Source of the DNA: a virus
Direction: 5' to 3' (one strand)
Length of the DNA: 26,521 bases
Virus record (IMG/VR): IMGVR_UViG_3300048686_000196
Location: 1-26,521 of that record
Shown: piece by piece, positions 1-6,613 of the stretch
Layout of the letters: each line of letters opens with the position of its first letter
Numbering within the stretch: the stretch's first letter is position 1
Notes under the pieces: model-generated
Seen by the model: the letters and a program-made list of their open reading frames with translations, nothing else
What the model was told of the DNA's origin: nothing
Database searches by the model: none
Translations under genes and position numbers: made by a program

Positions 1-589
1 AAACCTTACCCCTTGCTCGCCCACCACTTGAATTCCAGGAAACCATCTGACCAACACGAACAGAATCGGCTTTACCCATTGAATCAACCATTTCATCTAA
101 AAATTCTTGTGACTCTCCACTTGTCATAGCTACTTCACTCATTTCTGTATTAACTAAAGAATCTGGTATTGCTGCAAGTCTGCATTTGGCATCTTCTTCT
201 ACTAAGAATGAAAGTAGCTTACAGCCCAATCCATTTTCAGCATCATAATGAAACGAACAATTTCCACACTTGACACCAATTACAGAATCTTCATTTTCAT
301 TAGATGGCTCATAACCAACCCAAACTCCAGAAGATCCTTGATCGAATGGACCAAATTCTTCAACTATTTGAATTAAGGCATCATGATATGCTTTTTCTTC
401 AGAATTTAGCATACTATATAAATCATTCATTTTTGTTACAGACTTTTTATTATTTGCTTCAGCAGCATACAAAGCTCTTTGCTGATTGATTGCTGCCGCC
501 CTTGTTGAATGACAACCATGCGAACCTGATGGCCCTACAACAGCGTACCCGCTGCATCCACCGTAATTTCTTTTTATATCGTATGGCAC
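1..589 (-). CDS. Capsid maturation protease, N-terminal part (XkdF-like), cut by window edge
   Basis: This is the first 196 residues of a head protein that continues past the left edge. It opens with a short domain (about residues 3-44, CSGYAVV then GCHSTRAAA and a YAAE end) that I know from the N-terminus of actinophage prohead protease (XkdF-like) proteins. A four-cysteine region follows (C108, C111, C123, C136) and may bind metal or an Fe-S cluster. A Tudor-like VSWNSSGGRARGKV motif (183-196) comes last. The protease domain itself should lie beyond the edge, so the protease call is inferred from layout and position after the large terminase. The start is GTG at 589: an in-frame TGA lies 15 bases upstream and the conserved N-terminal motif begins right after it. 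There is no Shine-Dalgarno sequence, but TATAAT ends six bases before GTG. No portal gene lies between terL and this gene, which is slightly unusual. Confidence 0.72.
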   Translation of the reverse strand, partial: MPYDIKRNYGGCSGYAVVGPSGSHGCHSTRAAAINQQRALYAAEANNKKSVTKMNDLYSMLNSEEKAYHDALIQIVEEFGPFDQGSSGVWVGYEPSNENEDSVIGVKCGNCSFHYDAENGLGCKLLSFLVEEDAKCRLAAIPDSLVNTEMSEVAMTSGESQEFLDEMVDSMGKADSVRVGQMVSWNSSGGRARGKV

Positions 590-595
590 AAATAT

Positions 596-604
596 ATTAT
601 ATCA
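596..604 (-). promoter_or_regulatory. Extended -10 promoter for the head genes, possibly leaderless
   Basis: The minus strand reads TGATATAAT, an extended -10 element (TGN then TATAAT), just after the terL stop codon. Six bases separate TATAAT from the GTG start at 589, so transcription would begin at or next to the start codon. There is no good -35 box and no ribosome binding site in between, which fits an extended -10, leaderless design. The region is AT-rich, so chance occurrence cannot be excluded. Confidence 0.45.
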
Positions 605-619
605 TCGCTTACAATATTT

Positions 620-2401
620 TTATAACAATCTATAACTTGAAAGATAATCTTTTATTTCTTCTGTCATTTCTGGTTTTTGTTTTTCTTCAATAAGTTTTTT
701 ATTTTGCTCAGATTTTAAAGATGACCATGTATGAATTTCTATTTCACCAACAACTTCTCTTTTAGAGTGTGAAATAGCATTATAAACTGATCCACACATT
801 GCATCTGCCAAGTCCTTTGACTTCTTTCTTGGGTGGTCTACCTTGTTGTTTGGCATGATTCTTAATTCCAACATTTCATCTAATAACAATTCTATATGTG
901 GAGCAGCAACCCGCTCTTCATATATCAACATTGCAAGATCTTCATAATGCTTTTTAGCAACAGAAAGAGTTTCAGAGTTTATTCCAACGCTCTTAAGGTC
1001 ACGCTGAATATCAAAAGACTGCCACCTGTCAAATGTTACTATGCCAAGATTGAATCCGTTTCTTCTAAGACTTATAATCCAATTCTTTACTTCTGATAAA
1101 TCGACTGGACCCTCAACTCTTGGTTCCCACCAGGCTATAGCATCTACTACTATAAATGGAACGACCTGTTCATAGTTATTAAAAGCTTGCATCTTTACCC
1201 ATTTTTCTACATGGCTAATTGCAATTGCACACTTGTCATGTCTTTGTGCAAGGTCTGCGTGAAGAAAATAAATTTTTTCTGGATCTGGTTTAAATGATGG
1301 GTCGAATCTTCTAAACGAATCTAATGGATTACGAATGGATAGACACTTTTCTATTTTTTCTCTTGACTTAAAAAATGAATCACTTGATGTTGTTGGCATA
1401 CAGGCAAATCTCATCAAAGCATCTGTAGGTTCTTTAAAAAACGCAATCTTAAAATCTTCAATAGACCTTGTAGGATTCATTTCCCAAGTTGGTCTTTTTA
1501 GTGCAAAGACTCTTGGATACTTATAGGAAATTATATGATCTTCTTCCCATTCTATATCAAAGGTATTGCCTGGATCATCTTCTGGCAACTCTGGATTTAA
1601 AACAAATTGATGAGTTCTAAATATAGTTTCTTTTTCTGCAATTGCAGAATCGTAAGCTTGCTGGATAAAGTCGTTTTTGTACCTAGGGAATGAAAGAAGA
1701 ACAACTTTACCAAAGTCTGGAAATCGTGAGTCTACTGACCCACGGAAAGCCCTGTAAATATTTTCAGCAGTTTTAGCCTGTTCATTACCAGCAGAACCTT
1801 GGCTAGCAAATCCAGAGATCTCGTCAAGGATAGCTAGGAATAGGTTAAGACCCTCATGGCTTTCTCTTTCAGAGTGACCAGAATAAAGAGTAATAGATTT
1901 ATTAAACGCAACACTATTTACCTTCGGATCATATTTCCCAGCGAACCATGGTGAGTTTTTAATTTTTCTTACAAAATTATCAAAGAATACGTTTTTTGCC
2001 TGCTCAGCATTGATGGCAATATTGATAAGATCTATTGCATCGTCTGGTGGTTTTCCATAGTACCTGGCAGGATCTTTAAGACACATAAGCTTATATATAA
2101 TGTATGCACAAGCAATGGTTGACGTATGATCTTTTCCAGAACCCTTTCCACACTGTAGAATAATTTCTACTTTTGAATACTTCTTGAAGTGTTCTTTTCC
2201 TTTTTCCTCGCCCATTAACGATATTAAATCTTCTTCACGGTATATTTGACTCATACACTCAACAACCGTATATTGATTTTCAGACAGCGGAGGCTGATTT
2301 AAAAAGTCTTTAGAGGTTACGAATGTAACAACGTCAACTGGATTTTCTTCAAATGGATTATCATTAAGAGCTTCAATGATATCTGATAGATCAAGAGTCA
2401 A
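620..2401 (-). CDS. terL: Terminase large subunit
   Basis: This is the ATP-driven DNA packaging motor with its headful or site-cutting nuclease, acting at the prohead portal. At 593 residues it is of usual length for the family. The N-terminal ATPase has a Walker A-like CGKGSGKDH (84-92) and a Walker B LFLAILDE (187-194, D193 and E194). The C-terminal RNase H-fold nuclease shows its acidic residues at D383 (HADLAQRHD), D458 (VTFDRW) and D530/D533 (KSKDLADA). The start is a TTG at 2401 that overlaps the terS stop within TTGACTCTTGA; GAGG lies nine bases upstream of it. The 11-base overlap suggests translational coupling to terS. The call rests on both catalytic domains being visibly complete. 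Confidence 0.95.
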   Translation of the reverse strand: MTLDLSDIIEALNDNPFEENPVDVVTFVTSKDFLNQPPLSENQYTVVECMSQIYREEDLISLMGEEKGKEHFKKYSKVEIILQCGKGSGKDHTSTIACAYIIYKLMCLKDPARYYGKPPDDAIDLINIAINAEQAKNVFFDNFVRKIKNSPWFAGKYDPKVNSVAFNKSITLYSGHSERESHEGLNLFLAILDEISGFASQGSAGNEQAKTAENIYRAFRGSVDSRFPDFGKVVLLSFPRYKNDFIQQAYDSAIAEKETIFRTHQFVLNPELPEDDPGNTFDIEWEEDHIISYKYPRVFALKRPTWEMNPTRSIEDFKIAFFKEPTDALMRFACMPTTSSDSFFKSREKIEKCLSIRNPLDSFRRFDPSFKPDPEKIYFLHADLAQRHDKCAIAISHVEKWVKMQAFNNYEQVVPFIVVDAIAWWEPRVEGPVDLSEVKNWIISLRRNGFNLGIVTFDRWQSFDIQRDLKSVGINSETLSVAKKHYEDLAMLIYEERVAAPHIELLLDEMLELRIMPNNKVDHPRKKSKDLADAMCGSVYNAISHSKREVVGEIEIHTWSSLKSEQNKKLIEEKQKPEMTEEIKDYLSSYRLL

Positions 2402-2921
2402 TTACAATTACCTCATTTGGAGAATCGTTTATCTCAGATAATCTTTTTAAGATTTCATTTCTTACTGACGGATAGTTAATTGCTACATCCTTAAGAATTC
2501 CAACTAGAATTTCATGTTTACGTTCCATCGCAGCCATCTCGTCTGCGATTTCCTTATTGTCTAAAAGACCAGCACGATGAAGCATGTCTAGTCTTTTTGC
2601 TTCAATATCTGTAATAAGTTTAATTGCTGTAGTCTTTGCACTAAGGTTAGATGTTTGATCAGCAGACTCTATAACCTCGTATGCTTTTTTAATAAGTTCA
2701 GAGTAGTGTTTGTCTGCACCAGCCAACGCCTCCCTGGCTCGTGCATGTATTGCTTGATTGCTTGCAGCCATTTCTCGCCAGTCATTGAGCAATGCCATGA
2801 CTCTAGTCCGTGGTATATCAAGCTCTTTGGATATCTGTGACGCATCCAAACCCTTTAAATATTCTGTAGCAACAGCGTTTACTTGATCAAGATGTTTCAC
2901 CAGATCTAATTCTTTTGACAC
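2391..2921 (-). CDS. terS: Terminase small subunit (putative)
   Basis: This 176-residue protein sits directly upstream of terL and overlaps it by 11 bases. Residues about 15-50 form a helix-turn-helix (YLKGLDASQISKELDI, then RTRVMALLNDW), as expected for the DNA-recognition part of small terminase subunits. The rest is predicted to be mainly helical and charged (DIEAKRLDMLHRAGLL, MAAMERKHEILV), consistent with the central oligomerisation domain of TerS rings. The start is GTG at 2921, with AGAGG six to seven bases upstream. Small terminases are poorly conserved, so the name depends on HTH plus position next to terL. The role would be recognising phage DNA and stimulating the TerL ATPase. Confidence 0.8.
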   Translation of the reverse strand: MSKELDLVKHLDQVNAVATEYLKGLDASQISKELDIPRTRVMALLNDWREMAASNQAIHARAREALAGADKHYSELIKKAYEVIESADQTSNLSAKTTAIKLITDIEAKRLDMLHRAGLLDNKEIADEMAAMERKHEILVGILKDVAINYPSVRNEILKRLSEINDSPNEVIVIDS

Positions 2922-3183
2922 GCTTGCCTCTCTTCTTAGGTATTCTTCTTACCCTCTCTGGATAGAATGATCTAAATCCACATCCAATTCCTTTATCTAA
3001 TTCGATGCAGTCTACCCATACAATTCCATTCTTAGGGTTAGTTGTTAGGCTAAGAAACTTGAATTGAGTTCCCCATATGCCTTTAATTTTTATCAAGTCT
3101 CCCTTGACAATTTTTTTACCATCAATAAACATTTCTTCTTCACGAATAAATGGATCTATTGAGCTACACTTTTTCCTTCTCAT
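2887..3183 (-). CDS. Small basic phage protein, DUF7246-like, next to the terminase
   Basis: This 98-residue protein has a beta-rich core (KKIVKGDLIKIKGIWGTQFKF, then NPKNGIVWVDCIEL), a conserved-looking RSFYPERVRRI motif (71-81) and a very basic tail (residues 82-92). It resembles small proteins, labelled DUF7246 as far as I recall, that sit beside terminase genes in many actinophages; their function is unknown. The basic tail suggests nucleic acid contact, but that is inference. It starts at ATG 3183 with AGGTAGGG upstream and is the first gene after the strong promoter at 3220-3248. It overlaps terS by 35 bases. Confidence 0.7.
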   Translation of the reverse strand: MRRKKCSSIDPFIREEEMFIDGKKIVKGDLIKIKGIWGTQFKFLSLTTNPKNGIVWVDCIELDKGIGCGFRSFYPERVRRIPKKRGKRVKRIRSGETS

Positions 3184-3219
3184 TGTCCCTACCTTTCGAT
3201 TTGAAGGAAATTTTATTAT

Positions 3220-3248
3220 ATTGTATCAGTAGATCTTTTTAATGTCAA
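3220..3248 (-). promoter_or_regulatory. Consensus sigma70-type promoter for the packaging genes
   Basis: On the minus strand TTGACA (3248-3243) is followed by exactly 17 bases and then TACAAT (3225-3220), with TG one base before the -10 (TGATACAAT). This is an almost perfect housekeeping promoter with an extended -10. It lies largely inside the end of the DUF3310 gene and fires into the DUF7246-like, terS and terL genes. The expected start point, near 3213, leaves a leader of about 30 bases containing the AGGTAGGG ribosome binding site before ATG 3183. It is the best promoter match I found in the window. Confidence 0.75.
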
Positions 3249-3465
3249 TAGATGCGTTTTTTTCTAATCTATTTATTTCATCATTAATATAAAATATAGC
3301 CTTTTTTAAATCTTCAATTTGCTTAGCATCATCCTTTATTCCTGCTCTCCAAAGGTACTTGATAGCATTACCGACATTAAAATTTCTATGACGAGTAATC
3401 TGTATGCATTCTACGCCAGATGGATCACTGGTGTAGTGTGGTGGATGATTTACCATATCGCTCAT
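3226..3465 (-). CDS. DUF3310 family protein
   Basis: This 79-residue protein shows the DUF3310 signature: NHPPHYTSDPSGVECIQI near the N-terminus, then NVGNAIKYLWRAG (about 31-43) and a helical DLKKAIFYINDEINRL segment. The family is widespread in phages, often among nucleotide or replication genes. A nucleotide kinase label is sometimes given, but there is no Walker A motif here and the biochemical role is not established. The ATG at 3465 shares one base with the stop codon of the 48-residue HTH gene upstream (TAATG), with AGGGG at good distance. Its last codons carry the -35 and spacer of the downstream promoter. Confidence 0.85.
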   Translation of the reverse strand: MSDMVNHPPHYTSDPSGVECIQITRHRNFNVGNAIKYLWRAGIKDDAKQIEDLKKAIFYINDEINRLEKNASIDIKKIY

Positions 3466-3611
3466 TATTTACCCCTTAGTCCAAATTTAATCAAGTATGA
3501 ATATATAGTTTGTGTAGAACAGTTGCATTCTTTTGCAATTTCTTCTGGTGACTTTTTATCATAAACATATCGTTTTGTCAACCACGTCTTTGACTGATAA
3601 AGCTTAGGCAT
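3465..3611 (-). CDS. 48-residue helix-turn-helix protein
   Basis: This short gene fills the gap between the RuvC-like and DUF3310 genes. The product starts MPKLYQSKTWLTKRY and contains SPEEIAKECNCSTQTIYSYL (about residues 21-40), a clear helix-turn-helix, and ends KFGLRGK. Tiny proteins of this WLxxRY...EIAxxCxCSxxTIxxxLxxxGLRG type occur in many actinophages. Their targets are unknown; DNA binding is inferred. Its ATG lies inside the end of the upstream gene (8-base overlap, ATGCCTAA) and its stop shares one base with the next ATG. The tight coupling on both sides supports it as a real gene despite its size. Confidence 0.8.
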   Translation of the reverse strand: MPKLYQSKTWLTKRYVYDKKSPEEIAKECNCSTQTIYSYLIKFGLRGK

Positions 3612-4212
3612 CTTCTACACCGTCTTCAAACATAGAGTTCCAACGATCAGAAACATACCATCCAACTCCTATCGCATCTGCTACATCATCATCACTTACT
3701 TTAACTTTAAAGTGGCTAGCAACAGCATCTATTGTTTTATTTTTTCTGGTTTCTCTTTCTTTACTTTTATACCAAGATCTTGATTTCCCTGGAAATCTTT
3801 TTTCTATTTCAGCTTTTTCATTTTTTGTAAGCAGTCTATTACCAATATAGTTTTGCCATTGCATTGGAGTAATTGATTTTAATATTTTTATTCCAGCTAC
3901 ATGTGCTGAAGATATAATTGCACCCTGTACCAATGACAACTGCATGGCTGTTTTAGGTGAATTACTATATATAGCTGATTCTATTATCATTGCCTCAGCA
4001 TCAATTGTTTTGAAAAATGCAATACATTTTTTAGCTGCATCACCAGCTTTGTAAAATGCATCAGCACCAGTAAATTTTATTTTTCCATATTTAATTAATC
4101 TACCACTCTCAAAATATGAAAATGCCATTGAATTAGTTGAGGCATCAATAGCAAGAATGCGTTGTGGCTTAGTAACACTAATTAAAGTTTTATTGCTGTA
4201 TCTCGTAGTCAA
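3604..4212 (-). CDS. RuvC-like Holliday junction resolvase
   Basis: This 202-residue protein has the RNase H-fold resolvase layout: RILAIDASTNSMAF with D23, AMIIESAI with E78, and a C-terminal DDDVADAIGVG acidic cluster (D174-D176, D179). It should cut four-way or branched DNA intermediates, for example to debranch DNA before packaging. The start is uncertain: the TTG at 4212 gives the longest form, and its AGGAG lies a long 13 bases upstream. No ATG or GTG occurs before the first catalytic strand, so the true start must be near. It overlaps the zinc-finger gene by 23 bases. It is one of two resolvase-type proteins in the window. Confidence 0.82.
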   Translation of the reverse strand: MTTRYSNKTLISVTKPQRILAIDASTNSMAFSYFESGRLIKYGKIKFTGADAFYKAGDAAKKCIAFFKTIDAEAMIIESAIYSNSPKTAMQLSLVQGAIISSAHVAGIKILKSITPMQWQNYIGNRLLTKNEKAEIEKRFPGKSRSWYKSKERETRKNKTIDAVASHFKVKVSDDDVADAIGVGWYVSDRWNSMFEDGVEDA

Positions 4213-4483
4213 AGTAATCTTTCAGCTCCTTAGCAAAAGTATTTATTCTTTTTTTATTAATTTCACACTGATCGCACATGGTGTCATCATTATATATGCT
4301 TAGTGGAGTGCCACATCCTCCAGCACACATCCTTATCTTTCCACGCCTCTTTTTTCTTTTTTCAACATGATATCTTTCAATAATTTTTTCTTTACTTGCT
4401 TCTGAGCGACATTCAATACCACAGTAAATTTGTTTTCCAGTTTTCTTTTCATATTCTTTGTCGCACCATGAGCAATAGTTCAT
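4190..4483 (-). CDS. Small double zinc-finger protein
   Basis: This 97-residue protein has two cysteine clusters. The first is CSWC at 4-7 with CGIEC at 21-25, and the second is CAGGC (53-57) with CDQC (70-73). A strongly basic linker (KRKKRRGKIR, about 42-51) lies between them. The first cluster resembles treble-clef or MYM-like fingers. The likely role is binding nucleic acid or a protein partner; no enzyme motif is seen. ATG 4483 directly follows the stop codon of the Cas4-like gene, so the two are probably translated together. The C-terminal 23 bases overlap the RuvC-like gene. Confidence 0.72.
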   Translation of the reverse strand: MNYCSWCDKEYEKKTGKQIYCGIECRSEASKEKIIERYHVEKRKKRRGKIRMCAGGCGTPLSIYNDDTMCDQCEINKKRINTFAKELKDYFDYEIQQ

Positions 4484-5311
4484 TTACATTTGTCCCTTTT
4501 CATCCTTTCGTCTTGCAATCTTAATCTCACCACTTGGAGCAGATAAGCATGGATCGCGTAACGGACAAGACATACAAATTTTTATAGAATTATTTTTAAA
4601 TGGAACTTCTGGAATTGTTTTATTAGTCCAAGCTAGGCGAACTTCTTTCATCCAGTCAAACAAATATTCTAGAAAATCAACATGGTTCTGATTGATATTT
4701 ACTGGTATAGCAAGTAAGTCATGAGTGTTTTTGTTTTCATATAATATTATGCCCTTTGTCTTTTTATAAATCTTCATATAAATAATAAGTTGCAGAATAT
4801 GATACGAACTTGCTGTATTAGTCTTCTTATGACGCTCAAATGCATCTTGATTACAGGTCTTAATTTCTACCACATAATCAGTATCATCCCACTTTATAAA
4901 TGAATCAACGTAGCCGAAAATGGGTGGATCTTCATATGAGGTAGCAACCTCCTTGCTTATTAAAACTCCAGCATCCTCCATGGCTTTCTGTATTCTTGCA
5001 TGTCTATCTGTACCACTATCCATATTGGTAATAGACTTACCAGCCTGATACTCGTAAAATGTATTACCTTCAAAAGCTAGATACCAGTACCTTGGACATA
5101 TGCCATGATTCCATACGAGTGATGATGGGGCAAATGACTTTTTTGTTTGAAACTTTGGTATGTTATCTTTTCTATAGCCTTCATAGATTGCATCAATAAG
5201 ATTGTTAAACGGACCATTATCTACTTCTTCAATTTTGGGTTCAACATATTCTTCTTCATCTATACTCTCTATAGGTTTATTTAATATCTTTTTTAAGATC
5301 ATATTAGCCAT
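4484..5311 (-). CDS. Cas4/RecB-like PD-(D/E)XK exonuclease
   Basis: This 275-residue nuclease shows the order of a Cas4-type enzyme: first cysteine at C72 (ICPRYW), H104 (DRHARI), D136 (GYVDSF), E149-x-K151 (VEIKT), Q174 (ILQLIIY), then C246, C249 and C255 (CMSCPLRDPC). The four cysteines match the Fe-S cluster of Cas4 and AddB-type nucleases. With RecA and two resolvases nearby, the likely job is resecting DNA ends for recombination. There is no CRISPR array or other cas gene, so a CRISPR adaptation role is unlikely. ATG 5311 overlaps the upstream stop by eight bases (ATGGCTAA). Confidence 0.88.
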   Translation of the reverse strand: MANMILKKILNKPIESIDEEEYVEPKIEEVDNGPFNNLIDAIYEGYRKDNIPKFQTKKSFAPSSLVWNHGICPRYWYLAFEGNTFYEYQAGKSITNMDSGTDRHARIQKAMEDAGVLISKEVATSYEDPPIFGYVDSFIKWDDTDYVVEIKTCNQDAFERHKKTNTASSYHILQLIIYMKIYKKTKGIILYENKNTHDLLAIPVNINQNHVDFLEYLFDWMKEVRLAWTNKTIPEVPFKNNSIKICMSCPLRDPCLSAPSGEIKIARRKDEKGQM

Positions 5312-5624
5312 AATAATTCCTAGTCGTATACTTCAAGGCATCGCACAATCTATCCAAAGCTTCTTTGGCTGAATAGTATATATTCTTCTTCTGTCTCTCA
5401 TCCTTTTTGACATTGGTGTACCATGACGCAAGCATTGCAAACTTAGCAGAATATGACTGTAACTGTACAATAAGCTGTGCTGCTTTTGCTGGTGGTATAT
5501 CTGGATTTGCTATAAGCTTTGCAACCATAACAAGAGACTTTGTTATTTCTTCATCTTGCATGTATTCTGATATATCATTAAAGCCATTGATCTCGTTGAT
5601 AACGTCTACTATATTGTCGCTCAC
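5304..5624 (-). CDS. Conserved phage protein of unknown function
   Basis: This 106-residue, predicted all-helical protein has a central KLIANPDIPPAKAAQLIVQL segment (about 37-56) and a basic, tyrosine-rich end (KNIYYSAKEALDRL, then YTTRNYYG). I have seen similar proteins beside the nuclease and recombination genes of other phages, without known function. It sits between a methyltransferase and the Cas4-like nuclease and overlaps both by a few bases, so a partner role for the nuclease is conceivable but unproven. It starts at GTG 5624 inside the upstream stop (GTGA overlap), with GGAAAGG seven bases upstream. Confidence 0.72.
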   Translation of the reverse strand: MSDNIVDVINEINGFNDISEYMQDEEITKSLVMVAKLIANPDIPPAKAAQLIVQLQSYSAKFAMLASWYTNVKKDERQKKNIYYSAKEALDRLCDALKYTTRNYYG

Positions 5625-6148
5625 TTACTGACCTTTCCCCAAAAATATAAATCGTGATGATCTTTATTTATAGAAAACTCATATTCAGAAAACATTTCAT
5701 TAAGATTAAAATTATCTCTAAAATCTTTTTCATTTACATTTTCATAATAATCCCAATCAAGAGTCAATGGAGAATCTTCTGGAGTGGTGCGAGTTGTACC
5801 ATGTTCTGCTCTGCCATCTGTTGCACAGGTGACAACAACAAACCTATATGCCATACGGTACATATTAGCAAATGTCTGTATCCAGTACGGGTTGTGCTCA
5901 AAACACTCTGTACTTACCGCCACATCGAAAAAGTTTTCTGGATAGTAAATGTCCTGACCGTGGCCCACAACATCAACACCTGGCCCCTCACTAACGTCTA
6001 CTCCCACATAAACATTCGCATTGTAAAAATCTCTAATAGTTCCATTTATATTAAGAGATCCTATTTCTATTACAGAAACATCATTAAAATATTCTGGAAA
6101 CATTTTTTGTATTCTTAAAAAGAAATCTCTTTGTTCAGGATGTGCCAT
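5621..6148 (-). CDS. Class I SAM-dependent methyltransferase
   Basis: This 175-residue enzyme has a compact Rossmann methyltransferase core: SVIEIGSLNINGT (25-37, motif I), YVGVDVSEGPGVDVV (47-61, acidic D51 for SAM ribose) and FFDVAVSTECFEHNPYW (73-89, motif IV and the typical FEH). I see no target-recognition domain and no DPPY or PCQ motif of DNA adenine or cytosine methyltransferases, so the substrate is unknown (small molecule, sugar, protein or nucleic acid). Proteins of this size are common in environmental phages. Its ATG lies inside the end of the resolvase-like gene (14-base overlap). Confidence 0.82.
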   Translation of the reverse strand: MAHPEQRDFFLRIQKMFPEYFNDVSVIEIGSLNINGTIRDFYNANVYVGVDVSEGPGVDVVGHGQDIYYPENFFDVAVSTECFEHNPYWIQTFANMYRMAYRFVVVTCATDGRAEHGTTRTTPEDSPLTLDWDYYENVNEKDFRDNFNLNEMFSEYEFSINKDHHDLYFWGKVSK

Positions 6149-6437
6149 CTTTACTCATTTCTCTTAGATATTCAAACTCGCTCCACTCAATTATAGCAAG
6201 CCTTGTCTTTACCTTGTCTCCAAGGACTATCATTAGAACTGGAGACTTGTTTGGATCTACCCTTAATGTATCAGTAACAATCTTTGCCCAAACATCTTTA
6301 GTTACTGAAAATGATTTAGAGTATTCTTTTACATCTACTATGTATCTATCCAACGAGCCATCTGCCTTAATGATTCCGCGACCACTATTCTTGTGAGGTC
6401 TAGCACCAATACGCTTAAGCTCTGAACGTTCACTCAC
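6135..6437 (-). CDS. PD-(D/E)XK nuclease, Hjc-like resolvase (putative)
   Basis: This 100-residue protein resembles short phage nucleases related to archaeal Hjc. Residues 16-44 contain KNSGRG, then an acidic DGSLDRYIVDVKEYSKSFSV stretch with D35-x-K37 in the place of the ExK catalytic pair, followed by WAKIVTDTL and a VLMIVLGDK strand. The substitution of D for the usual E is tolerated in PD-(D/E)XK enzymes. The likely activity is cutting Holliday junctions or branched DNA; position just after recA supports this. The start is GTG 6437, with AGAAGGG seven bases upstream, and shares one base with the previous stop (TAGTG). Confidence in the fold is moderate. Confidence 0.6.
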   Translation of the reverse strand: MSERSELKRIGARPHKNSGRGIIKADGSLDRYIVDVKEYSKSFSVTKDVWAKIVTDTLRVDPNKSPVLMIVLGDKVKTRLAIIEWSEFEYLREMSKDGTS

Positions 6438-6613
6438 TAATATCCCTTCTCCTTAAAAATACTAACAGTTGAAACATTGTCACATGACTTACACTTCCAT
6501 GTAAGATCAAGTGTTGACTTATAATATCTACAGCTTAATATTGTTTCGCCACACTTTTGGCACAAAAACTTACCATGAATTACTTCATATTTAGATGATG
6601 GCAACAAGTTCAT
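6437..6613 (-). CDS. 58-residue zinc-ribbon protein
   Basis: This small gene bridges recA and the resolvase-like gene. The product starts MNLLPSSKYEVIHGKFLCQ and carries CQKC (18-21) and CKSC (41-44), a four-cysteine zinc ribbon, with a conserved-looking STLDLTWKC core and a KEKGY end. I recall similar KYExxHGKFLCQ...C proteins in the same place in other actinophages. The function is unknown; DNA or protein binding is inferred. The ATG at 6613 lies inside the end of recA (23-base overlap), and the stop overlaps the next GTG by one base (TAGTG). Confidence 0.8.
   Translation of the reverse strand: MNLLPSSKYEVIHGKFLCQKCGETILSCRYYKSTLDLTWKCKSCDNVSTVSIFKEKGY

Noticed and set aside
3226-3465. DUF3310 protein as a nucleotide kinase
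   Set aside because: Such labels occur, but no P-loop or other kinase motif is present in the 79 residues.
4484-5311. Cas4-like gene as evidence of a CRISPR system
   Set aside because: There is no repeat-spacer array and no other cas gene. The setting with RecA and resolvases fits a recombination nuclease.
5654-6118. Plus-strand open frame of 154 codons opposite the methyltransferase
   Set aside because: Its product is a run of Ile, Phe, Tyr and Cys with no domain, and it mirrors a gene with clear motifs on the other strand. It is a shadow frame in AT-rich DNA.
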